Shown: positions 56,982-64,000 of the stretch, one piece after another
Layout of the letters: every line of letters begins with the position of its first letter
Numbering within the stretch: position 1 is the first letter of the stretch
Source of the DNA: Thraustochytrium sp. TN22
Taxonomy: Eukaryota > Sar > Bigyra > Thraustochytrida > Thraustochytriidae
Reading direction: 5' to 3'
Length of the DNA stretch: 64,000 nt
Assembly (NCBI GenBank): GCA_013306675.1
Contig: JABLUY010000092.1
Location: 61,924-125,923, forward strand
Program-made: the position numbers and the translations under genes
Notes under the pieces: model-generated
The model's input: only the letters and a program-made list of their open reading frames with translations
Told to the model about the DNA's origin: nothing
Database searches by the model: none

Positions 56982-57401
56982 GGTGTCGCCTCCCCACCTG
57001 CTCGTGCGCGCAACTCGCTGCTGCTTCTGTCACCGCGCTGCTCGTACTGCCCCGGTGCCTTGCCAGCACAGGAAACGCACTTTATGGCCGCCACCGCGTG
57101 GCCCGCCCGAGCCTCCGCCTACCGCGCCGTGTCGCGCCGTGTCGCGCCGTGTCGCGCTCCCCTGCGCGCCTGCCGCGCGTGCAGCGAGCGAGCGCGAAAA
57201 GCGTTTTGCTTGCTGCCATGGGATTGGATTCATCTCGCTCGCGCAAGCCCAGCCATCGCGGCGGGTTGCGGAGCCGGGCTCTGCCTGGCTTCGCAACCTA
57301 CTCCGGCTAGCTTGCGGGTGGGCGACGCTCCGGGCGTGACGCCCTCGCTCGCGGAGGCTTGGCCGGTCGGCAGCGTGTGCGAGACAAGTTTCCACGCATG
57401 G
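54812..57401. repeat. Tandem duplication unit B
   Basis: Homologous to unit A at an offset of 2658 bp at the left edge. The upstream part has small insertions relative to A, including a GCGCCGTGTC unit repeated three times at about 57124-57153. Confidence 0.9.
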
Positions 57402-57969
57402 AGTCTGACTGAGAAGTTATGTTCTGGCGTCGCGTCGCAGTCGTCCGACTCGGAGTGTCGCGCGCGAACGAGGGCAGGTCCAGTAAGGGGGGAGGCGGCC
57501 TCGCTCCTACGCGCGCGCTCGCTCCTACGCGCGCGCCTCCTGCTCGCCCTCACAAGCGGCCAATGGGACTGACTCGGATTGTGAATTAGATTCGAGGTTC
57601 GGACTCGGATGGTTGCGCAACGCAATAACTGACAAGTTGGTGCACGAGGCGAGCACAGCAGATTACTCACATCATCACAGCATTAGGTTGATATGGCATA
57701 ACTATATGATAGCACTCTCAGCGTAAGGATTTGCGACGCCAGGCTTGCTTGAGGAGGAATTGGAACACTGAATTGGCAGGAAGAATGCACACGCGCATGC
57801 ATGGCTCCATCAGAGTGACGGATGTGGAGAGGGAGCGGCCCATGCGTATCCGCTGCCCTGGTCTGCCTCGCCTCGCTTGCCTGCTCGGCCTCGCTTTGAG
57901 CCCCATCAGCCTCGCCTCGCCTCGTTAGCGGAACGCGCCTTTTGGGGATTGGGATGGGTCGCGGCATCA
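56982..57969. other. Spacer between copy B and MATE copy 2
   Basis: The left 420 bp belong to duplication unit B. Beyond that there is an 18-bp direct repeat (TCGCTCCTACGCGCGCGC, at 57501 and 57519), several GACTCGGA words, and at about 57590-57730 a stretch noticeably richer in A and T than anything nearby. No gene seen. Confidence 0.5.
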
Positions 57970-59403
57970 TTAGTCGCGGTCGCGTGCGAAAAAGTCCGAA
58001 CCGTGCGAGGGCCTCTGGAATTGTGCGGAGATGGAGCGCGAGTAGGCGTACCAGTCCTTGCGCACAATGGCGGAGAGCAGCATGGAGTCGAGCAAAAGGT
58101 ACATGACGGGAAGGGAGTCCCAGATGGCGACGAGGCCAATGTCTGGGATGTACTTGAGCTGGAGCAGAATGAGCGGGAGGCCGACGAACCAGAGGGAGAG
58201 CACGGCCCAAGACATGTGCGGCTGCAGCGCGAGTGCGCGCACGGCGCCAATGCAGAGGCCGAGAATGGCGTCGCAGAAGAGCTCGATGCAGAGCCAGGGC
58301 CATATTCGCTCGGCGAGCGTGATGACGGCAAGGTCGTCGGTAAAGCTAGCGATGATGGCGTCGCGAAAGGCGTAGGTGAGCATGCAGACGATGGCCATGA
58401 TGGAGAGGCAGGCAGTGAAGGCGATGCGCGTGACCTGCTTGGCGAGCGAGACCTTGCCGGTGGCGAGGAGCTGGCCGACCTGCGAGGACATGCCGATGGA
58501 GAAGCCCTCGGGTATCATGTACGCGACGGGCACGAGCGTGTAGCCGATGGTGTGCGCGGCGAGCGCGGTGGTGCCGGCCTGGCCCGCGATGAAGCAGACG
58601 ACCTCCCAGAACCACCAGTCGGAGCTGGAGAGGATGCCCGGAACGCCGAGGCGGACGACGAGCCAGGCCCCGTCGCGGTCGAAGAAGACCTTGCGCCAGA
58701 AGCCGAGGTCGAGGCGCGCCGGAAAGGTGCGCGGGTGGTGCTGCGCGCCGAGCAAGAAGAGCAGCACGATGAAGAAGGCGAGCGTCGCGGTGGAGGCCAC
58801 GTGCGCCATGGGCGCGCCCTCGAAGCCGTAGTCGAGCACCTCGGCGAAGAGGTGCATGTAGAGCGGGTGCAGGCAGAGCACGCCGACGTAGATGCCGACG
58901 AAGGGCAGCGTGACGTTTTGCGCGCGGAAGAAGCGCAGCGCGCACTCGCAAAAGACCAAAATGGGGAAGGAGTAGGCGTAGATGCTCATAAAGTCCTTGG
59001 CGAGCGCCGCGGACTCGGGCGGCTGGCCCACCATGACGAGCAGGTCGTCCATGTGCTGTATGAAGGGCCGCAGCGGCGCGAGCAGCAGCAGGCAGAGCAA
59101 GAAGGAGCGCACGCAGATCTGGCCCACCTCGGCGTACTTGCGCAGACTGAAGGCCTGCGGCGTGAGCGTCTCGGCGGCGCTGAGGAAGCCCATGACGAGC
59201 GAGAGCACGACCAGGTTGCTGCTGAGGCTGGCCAGCGAGTAGCCCGTGAGCGCCGCCGTGCCGAAGTTGCGCCCCACGTACGACGACGTGTACGTGGACT
59301 GCAGCATCATGGACAGCTGCGTGAGCACGGCCGGCGTGGCCAGCCTGCCGAAGAGCGCGAACTCCCTCGCCACGGCAGCCGCCGTCGGCTTCTCGTCCGC
59401 GAG

Positions 59404-59437
<34 letters not shown>

Positions 59438-59565
59438 GCCCCCGCCTGCCCGCCCTGGGCCGCGCCCTGGCCTCCGGCTCCCTGGCCGGCCTCCAGCTCC
59501 TGGCGCTGCTGCTTGGCCAGCGGCTCGCGCTCCTGCGCCTCCAGCTCCTGCGGCGCCATGGCCAT
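57970..59565 (-). CDS. MATE-family efflux transporter, copy 2
   Basis: The protein is 531 aa from the ATG at 59565 (MAMAPQELEAQEREPL). A Gln/Glu-rich N-terminus and a poly-Gly tract (59404-59430) precede about 12 membrane helices of the MATE type. It is paralogous to the gene at 40417-41979, sharing ELADEKPTAAAVA, ALTGYSLASLSSNLVVLS, AAETLTPQAFSLRKYAEVG, WRKVFFDRDGAWLVVRLG and IAGQAGTTALAAHTIG, and the same orientation. The two diverge more in the last two helices. It exports an unknown substrate in exchange for H+ or Na+. The open frame upstream to 60135 is Arg/Ala-rich and not present in copy 1. Confidence 0.88.
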
Positions 59566-60136
59566 GGCCGCGGCCGCCGCCGCGCGCGCCTCGCGCGCCT
59601 CGCGCTCCTCCTCGCGCGCGGCGCTGCCGGCGCCGCCGCGGCCGGCCCCCCGCCGCGCGCCGCGCCGCGCCGCCGCCGCCCGCGCGCGCGCCGCCGCGCG
59701 CCGCCTCCGCCGCGCCGCGCAGCGCGCGCGCGCCCTCCCGCGCGCGCGCGGCCAGCCGCGCGCCCTCGCCCGCCATCGCTCTGCCGCGCCCGCGCGCCGC
59801 CCGCGCCGCTCGGCTCGCCGTGCCACCGCGGGCGGCTCCATCCATCTCGCCATCGCGGCCTGGGACCAGGACCTGGACCTCGACCTGGACCTGGGCGACG
59901 ACCCGGGCGCCGACCTGGGCGGCGACCTCACGCCCGCGGCGCTCGCGACGCAGGCTGCCGGCTGCTCGCGCCTGTTGAGGGCCTCGGCTGCGTCTCGAGC
60001 GTGGACGCATGCGTATGCTGCGTGCTTGCGTGCAGGTCGGCGAGCTTGGGTGGTGCATTCGCGCGCATTCACGCCCTCAAGACCTGCGATGCTGATGATG
60101 CCGGTCTTGGTCGCCCTTGGCGATCTGCAAGGCATG

Positions 60137-60168
<32 letters not shown>

Positions 60169-60616
60169 GCGAGGCGGAGGGCGGATGCGGAGGGTGGCAG
60201 GGCTTCGCGGCGATGGTGGCGATGCGATGGTGGCGATGCTTGGGCCGCCGAGCGGGCTGGCCTGGCTTCGTGTGCGGCAGGCGAGCTCGACAGCATTGCA
60301 ACGCCCGAGGCCAGCGAGTTTCTTTGCCGCGATTTGCCTGTGTGGGCAAGCTTGTTCTTGACGTCACTTCAACGTCGCTTTCCGATCTGACACAGGTTCG
60401 GATCAAACCGCCGCAGGTACAAAAGTGCCTAGTACCGGGTGACTGACTGTGTGGCCGTTCCCTGTCACTTGCATGTCGAACCTTGGTGCGCAAAAAGGCT
60501 TCGTGGCACAAGGCTTTGTGCAAAAAAGCTTTGTACCAAGCACGGCGTCGCTTCGCAAAGCACCTTACCTCAAATGACCTCAGACATGGATCAAACTTAT
60601 TTGTCTCATTAGGAGT
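59566..60616. other. Spacer upstream of MATE copy 2
   Basis: No gene supported. Extremely GC-rich next to the MATE start (about 59570-59800), a GACCTGGAC-type repeat near 59868-59925, a (TGCC)n tetranucleotide run at about 60135-60168, and repeated AAAGGCTT/AAAGCTTTG words near 60487-60535. Confidence 0.5.
60135..60168. repeat. (TGCC)n tetranucleotide repeat
   Basis: About eight TGCC units in the spacer upstream of MATE copy 2. Confidence 0.9.
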
Positions 60617-62248
60617 TCATCTCCGACCACGGCCAAAGCCACGACCATGGCGCACGCGATGTTTGTCGCGGCGGTGAATCTGGCGGTGACCCTTATTGAG
60701 CATGGGGGCGACGGCCTGGGGCGAGCCGTGGATCTCAATGGCATCGTAGTGGATGCCACCGCAGTAAAGCACGGAGATGCGGCGCTTGGGCTGATTGCCA
60801 GGCGCGAGAAAGCAGGAGATGCGCTTGTAGCCACCGCGAGCTCGCTCATAAACGTCAACCTGGATGTTGAAGAGGCGCGCGAAGGCGGCCATCTCGATAC
60901 CGCCGCCCCACGCGCAACTTTGCATGCGCCGGCAGTACGACTCCACGGAGCACTGCGCGTCCCAGCGCACCCACTCGTTCACGGGAGTGTCGGCGATCTT
61001 GACGTGCGCATTGGTGCGCACCCAGCGCGCGAGCGCCTGCCGCAGGGCGTGCGTCGACGACGGCCCCTGGCCCTGAAGCCCGCGGAACATGGAGTGGTAC
61101 AGACAGCTGCCGTCGCCGGGCTGCGGGTAGACGCGCGCATCGCGGCCCGCGACAAAGACGTTGCCGCCGCCGCCGCCCAGGCCCGCCATGGCTTTGCGCC
61201 GCTGTGCGTCTGGGTGCTTCTCGCGCGGTTTGTTGTAGTGCGGGCACCGCGAGGTCTCGTGCTTGCCGTCGCACTTGTCGCACACGAGCGCCTTGCCACT
61301 GCTCCCGGCGGCGTCCGCGTCCGCCTTGCTTTTCGCCTGCTTCTTGGACGGCACGCTCTCGTCCTCGGACGCAGACCGAGGCCGCTTGCGCGAGGCTGCC
61401 TTCTTGGCCAGCGCAGCCTCTTCCTCGTCTTCGGCCTCGAGCTTGGCGATCTTGGACTGGACCAGGCGGAGGCACGACGCCATCTTGCCCTTGTACTTTT
61501 TTACGAAAGCCTTGATTTCCGCAAGCTTCATGTACGGCCGCAGGAGCGCCTTGACCTGTAGGCGCAGGGCTTTCTCATTCTGCTCCGCCGGCTCCGGGGT
61601 GCTGCTGGCCCCCTCCCCCTGACCCGTCGCCTTCGTTTTGGCCTTCTTGGCCTTCCTCGCTGCCAAATCGTCCTCGTGCGCCTGGAGGAGCGCGCGGATC
61701 TTCTTCAACGGCTGCGTCCGCGCGAACTTGCGCAGCTTCTTGCGGACCTCCTCATCCTCCGAAAGCTCAAGCAGGGCCTGGCCGAGGCGTTTCCGCTCGG
61801 CGGCCTCGTCGTCCGCTCCATCCTCCTCCGCCACTGCAGCCGGTGGCGCTGGCGTCGCTGCTACCGCCGGCGCAGGCGCCGCCTTTTGCTCCTTCTCCTT
61901 TGCCTTGGCGACCTCCGCAGGCTTGGCCGCCTCCACAAGCGAACCAGCGGCGGCAAAGTCGCGCTTCGCCACGAGCGCCGGGCCGCGGCCCGTCGTGGAC
62001 AGCGACGAATCGGAGTCAAAGTCCTGCGTGTGGCTCACAGACACGGGCGAGTCGCCCGCGTCCACGGCCGTCTTGTGCTTGCTTGGGTTCGCGCCGCTCT
62101 TCTGCGCCTCGTCCGCCTCCACGACGGCCGCCTGCACACAGGGTTTGCACTTGCGCATGCCCTTCTTCTTCAGCTGCGCCTTGGTGAAGGCCGCGCGCGA
62201 CTGCACCACGCCGCAGCGCGCGCACGCGAACTCATCCACGCCCGCCAT
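60617..62248 (-). CDS. OTU-family cysteine protease with two zinc-finger-like modules
   Basis: The protein is 543 aa from the ATG at 62248, chosen because it begins directly before the first zinc module. That module (residues 6-37) has ACARC (C9, C12) and CKPC (C34, C37) with an AFTKAQL helix, resembling an Stc1-type finger. A Lys/Glu-rich, partly coiled region follows. Next is a short knuckle, CDKCDGKHETSRC (C323, C326, H330, C335), and then an OTU domain (about 375-505). The catalytic residues are visible: D379 and C382 in GDGSCLYHSM, and H500 in GGIHYDAIEI. OTU enzymes cleave ubiquitin or ubiquitin-like chains. The tail is basic (RHGRGFGRGRR). Stc1 in fission yeast links small RNA to heterochromatin, so a chromatin-linked deubiquitinase is conceivable, but that is inference. 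Confidence 0.82.
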   Translation of the reverse strand: MAGVDEFACARCGVVQSRAAFTKAQLKKKGMRKCKPCVQAAVVEADEAQKSGANPSKHKTAVDAGDSPVSVSHTQDFDSDSSLSTTGRGPALVAKRDFAAAGSLVEAAKPAEVAKAKEKEQKAAPAPAVAATPAPPAAVAEEDGADDEAAERKRLGQALLELSEDEEVRKKLRKFARTQPLKKIRALLQAHEDDLAARKAKKAKTKATGQGEGASSTPEPAEQNEKALRLQVKALLRPYMKLAEIKAFVKKYKGKMASCLRLVQSKIAKLEAEDEEEAALAKKAASRKRPRSASEDESVPSKKQAKSKADADAAGSSGKALVCDKCDGKHETSRCPHYNKPREKHPDAQRRKAMAGLGGGGGNVFVAGRDARVYPQPGDGSCLYHSMFRGLQGQGPSSTHALRQALARWVRTNAHVKIADTPVNEWVRWDAQCSVESYCRRMQSCAWGGGIEMAAFARLFNIQVDVYERARGGYKRISCFLAPGNQPKRRISVLYCGGIHYDAIEIHGSPQAVAPMLNKGHRQIHRRDKHRVRHGRGFGRGRR

Positions 62249-62744
62249 GCCGCCTCCCGCGCGCCGCAGCCCCGCGCCTCGCCTCGCCCCGCGCCTCTGC
62301 ACCGCGCCTCCGAGCGGCCGGCCCGCGCGCCTCGCCTTGACTGGCCGCGGGATCCCGCGCCTCGCCTCGCCGCGGCGCCGCCCCCGCCGCTGCCGCGCTC
62401 GCGCGCCGCGGCAGGAGCGGGCCTCGCGCCGCGCGCCGCCGCGGCGCCGCGCCGCGCAGACGCCGCCGCCGCGCGCGCCTCGGGTCTGCGCCGGGACCGG
62501 CGCGGCTGGTGGCGCGGGGTCGCCCGCGTCGGGCGCACCGGACCCCGCGGCGGCGGCCGCGCTGCTGCCCCGGCGCCACCCTGGGTCCGGTGCGGGCGCC
62601 GTTTCGCTTGAGATGCGCTGCAATGAAGGTGCGGTGGTGCAGAGCGAGCGAGCGAGCGTCCGAGGCCTTTTGCTTGCCACGAGGTTCTTTTCTCTGCGCG
62701 GCGGCTGTGGCACGCTCAGGCTGTCGTTCAGGCAGACAAAGCTC

Positions 62745-62830
62745 GGTGCGATGCGATGCGATGCGATGTGATGCGCTGCGATGCGCTGCGCTGCGATGCG
62801 CTGCGATGCGACACGATGCGATGCGATGCC
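62745..62830. repeat. (GATGC)n / (GCTGC)n pentanucleotide array
   Basis: About 17 five-base units, mostly GATGC with GCTGC and GTGAT variants, upstream of the OTU gene. Confidence 0.9.
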
Positions 62831-62937
62831 CGCATCATGCTGACAGCGGGTCAGCGCACGGCGTCGACAGCGGCGTTCTCGACGTCATTGTTGGTCCTCT
62901 CTCTGGCCTACTAGCTGTAGGCCTCAGCTAGAGTTCC

Positions 62938-62959
62938 CTCTCTCTCTCTCTCTCTCTCT
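62938..62959. repeat. (TC)n microsatellite
   Basis: About 11 TC units, 18 bp before the stop-codon end of the minus-strand gene at 62977. Confidence 0.95.
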
Positions 62960-62976
62960 GCGTAAAAGAAAGGAGG

Positions 62977-63798
62977 CTAGTCGCGATCCTCGCGGCGGCG
63001 CTTGCGAATCTCGGCGTAGCGAGCCTGGACGCGCTCGCGCATGCGCTCGAGCTGAAGCTTCTCGTAGCCGGACTTGGCGGAGCCGGAAGCGTCAGGCCCG
63101 CCAATGGCGGCGGCGAAGCTGAGCTTGGCAAAGCGATCCCGGTTGGTGGTCGGGTTGGAGTCGCGCTTGCGGAGCTGGTGCGCAGCCTCGAACTCAGGCG
63201 GCGCCGCGGCGACGTCATTGACGCGGCGGCGCTTGCTGCGCTCCTCGAGCTGGTAGATCTTGCGCTCGCGCTCGTCCATGTCGCCGTCGCGCTCGCGCTG
63301 CTTGGCGGCCTTCTTCTCGCGCTCGCGCTCCTTGCGACGCTGGTTGTACGCCTTGTTCTTCTCCCTGGTCTTGGAGTGCGTCTTGCGCTGGCGCGAGAGC
63401 TCAGCCTGCGTCTCGCGGTTCACGCGGTTCAAGAACTCGCGGTACGTCTCGCCCGGGCGGCGGCCCTCGATCTTGAAGCCGGCGCGGTCCGTCTCCGTCT
63501 CACCCGCCTCGGCCTCGGCGCCGCCGCGGCGCTTCTTGCGCTGCTGCGTCTTGGCCTTGTCGCCCGCAGCGCCCTCGGCGGCCTCCGCATCCTCCCGCGC
63601 CCTGCGCTGCGGGTTCAACGCCTTGCCGTCCGCGTCGTACTTCTCCACGAGCTTGCCCTTGGCCGCCAGCGCATCCTTGCCGCGCAGCTTCTTCCCCTTG
63701 ACCTCCTTGACCGGGTCCTCGCGCTCCGCGTCCGGCGCGAACAGATTGTCCACGTCGAAGGTCTTCTTCACCTTCTTGTACCTCGCCACGCGTCCCAT
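62977..63798 (-). CDS. Highly charged, probably nucleolar protein (possibly CCDC137-like)
   Basis: The protein is 273 aa from a clear ATG (MGRVARYKKVKK). It is rich in Lys, Arg and Glu throughout, with a central helical segment RRPGETYREFLNRVNRETQ followed by long basic helices (KNKAYNQRRKEREREKK) and a C-terminal FAKLSFAAAIGGPD patch. The PGE...F..RV..ET pattern recalls CCDC137-type nucleolar proteins, but the similarity is weak and from memory. The N-terminal DNLFAPDAERED and the basic composition fit a ribosome-biogenesis or RNA-binding role. No enzyme motif. A 43-bp alternating purine-pyrimidine tract lies just upstream of the start. Confidence 0.7.
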   Translation of the reverse strand: MGRVARYKKVKKTFDVDNLFAPDAEREDPVKEVKGKKLRGKDALAAKGKLVEKYDADGKALNPQRRAREDAEAAEGAAGDKAKTQQRKKRRGGAEAEAGETETDRAGFKIEGRRPGETYREFLNRVNRETQAELSRQRKTHSKTREKNKAYNQRRKEREREKKAAKQRERDGDMDERERKIYQLEERSKRRRVNDVAAAPPEFEAAHQLRKRDSNPTTNRDRFAKLSFAAAIGGPDASGSAKSGYEKLQLERMRERVQARYAEIRKRRREDRD

Positions 63799-63809
63799 CC
63801 TGCCTGCCT

Positions 63810-63852
63810 CGCGCGCGTGCGCGTGTACGTGTACGTGCGCGCGCGCGCGCGC
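63810..63852. repeat. 43-bp alternating purine-pyrimidine tract
   Basis: Unbroken CG/TG/TA alternation (for example GCGTGTACGTGTACGTGCGC) 12 bp upstream of the minus-strand ATG at 63798. Such tracts can adopt Z-DNA under supercoiling. Confidence 0.9.
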
Positions 63853-63905
63853 CGCTCCTCGTCGTCCGCTGCGCCGCGCGCTCCCGCGCGCCCCGACAAG
63901 GCAAA

Positions 63906-63946
63906 CCCGGCCCGGCCCAATCCGGCCCGGCCCGGCCCGGCCCGGT
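63906..63946. repeat. (GGCCC)n pentanucleotide repeat
   Basis: About eight GGCCC/CCCGG units near the window's right edge. No gene is visible beyond the promoter of the preceding entry. Confidence 0.85.
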
Positions 63947-64000
63947 CCGCTCGCCGCCGGCCGCCGCGGCCGCGCGCTCGCCGCCGCGCCCTGCCGCCGC

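Larger units (their letters stand above)
62249..62976. other. Spacer with pentanucleotide and dinucleotide repeats
   Basis: Very GC-rich near the OTU gene start, then a GATGC repeat at 62745-62830 and a (TC)n run at 62938-62959 beside the stop of the next gene. No gene seen. Confidence 0.55.

Noticed and set aside
57877-60390. Plus-strand open frame of 837 codons
   Set aside because: Antisense to MATE copy 2, with no domain; the minus strand carries clear transporter helices.

Overview
This window is GC-rich nuclear DNA of a unicellular eukaryote. It carries about 23 protein-coding genes on both strands, nearly all readable as one uninterrupted reading frame; I can support only one intron. 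The gene content is eukaryotic: a sterol reductase of the DHCR7/DWF5 type, cytosolic mevalonate diphosphate decarboxylase, DENN, CS, OTU, PH-like and AP2 domains, a NOL11-like nucleolar factor and a cyclic-nucleotide-type K+ channel. My best guess is a labyrinthulomycete (thraustochytrid-like) stramenopile, because of the high GC, few introns, mevalonate and sterol genes together, an AP2 domain outside plants and flagellate-type genes. This is an inference at roughly even confidence. I saw no tRNA, rRNA, CRISPR array or recognisable transposase.

Layout. 1-4.2 kb: the 3' end of a DHCR7-like gene, then two tandem acyltransferase-like (LuxI/FeeM-type GNAT fold) genes, the first interrupted by an in-frame TGA. 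4.3-11.2 kb: a PDE12-like 2'-phosphodiesterase, a secreted chymotrypsin-like protease and an AP2-domain protein, all on the minus strand, with two gene-poor stretches (8.3-10.3 and 11.2-13.9 kb). 14-22.3 kb: one 8.3-kb intronless gene for a four-repeat K+ channel, each repeat with its own pore and cyclic-nucleotide-binding-like region. 22.8-38.7 kb: ordinary, dense genes: tandem PH-like protein, NOL11-like, membrane CS-domain protein, mevalonate diphosphate decarboxylase, DENN protein, LRR/coiled-coil protein with a 70-nt intron, and a GLG1-like type I membrane protein.

40.4-59.6 kb: an accessory-looking block flanked by two paralogous MATE transporters in the same orientation. It holds two ParA-type ATPases (one fused to leucine-rich repeats), a large disordered orphan, a second orphan, and a near-perfect tandem pair of nuclease-like/kinase-like (Crinkler-style) proteins. 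That pair differs mainly in a 69-nt cassette of unchanged length. 60.6-63.8 kb: an OTU protease with two zinc-finger-like modules and a charged, probably nucleolar protein.

The strongest candidates for something undescribed are the single-chain four-repeat channel with unequal selectivity filters, the LRR-ParA/ParA pair, and the tandem nuclease-kinase pair with its localised hypervariable segment. At least nine intergenic spacers contain CTAG tandem runs (GCTAGCTAGC), which supply stop codons in all six frames; I saw no such run inside a coding region.
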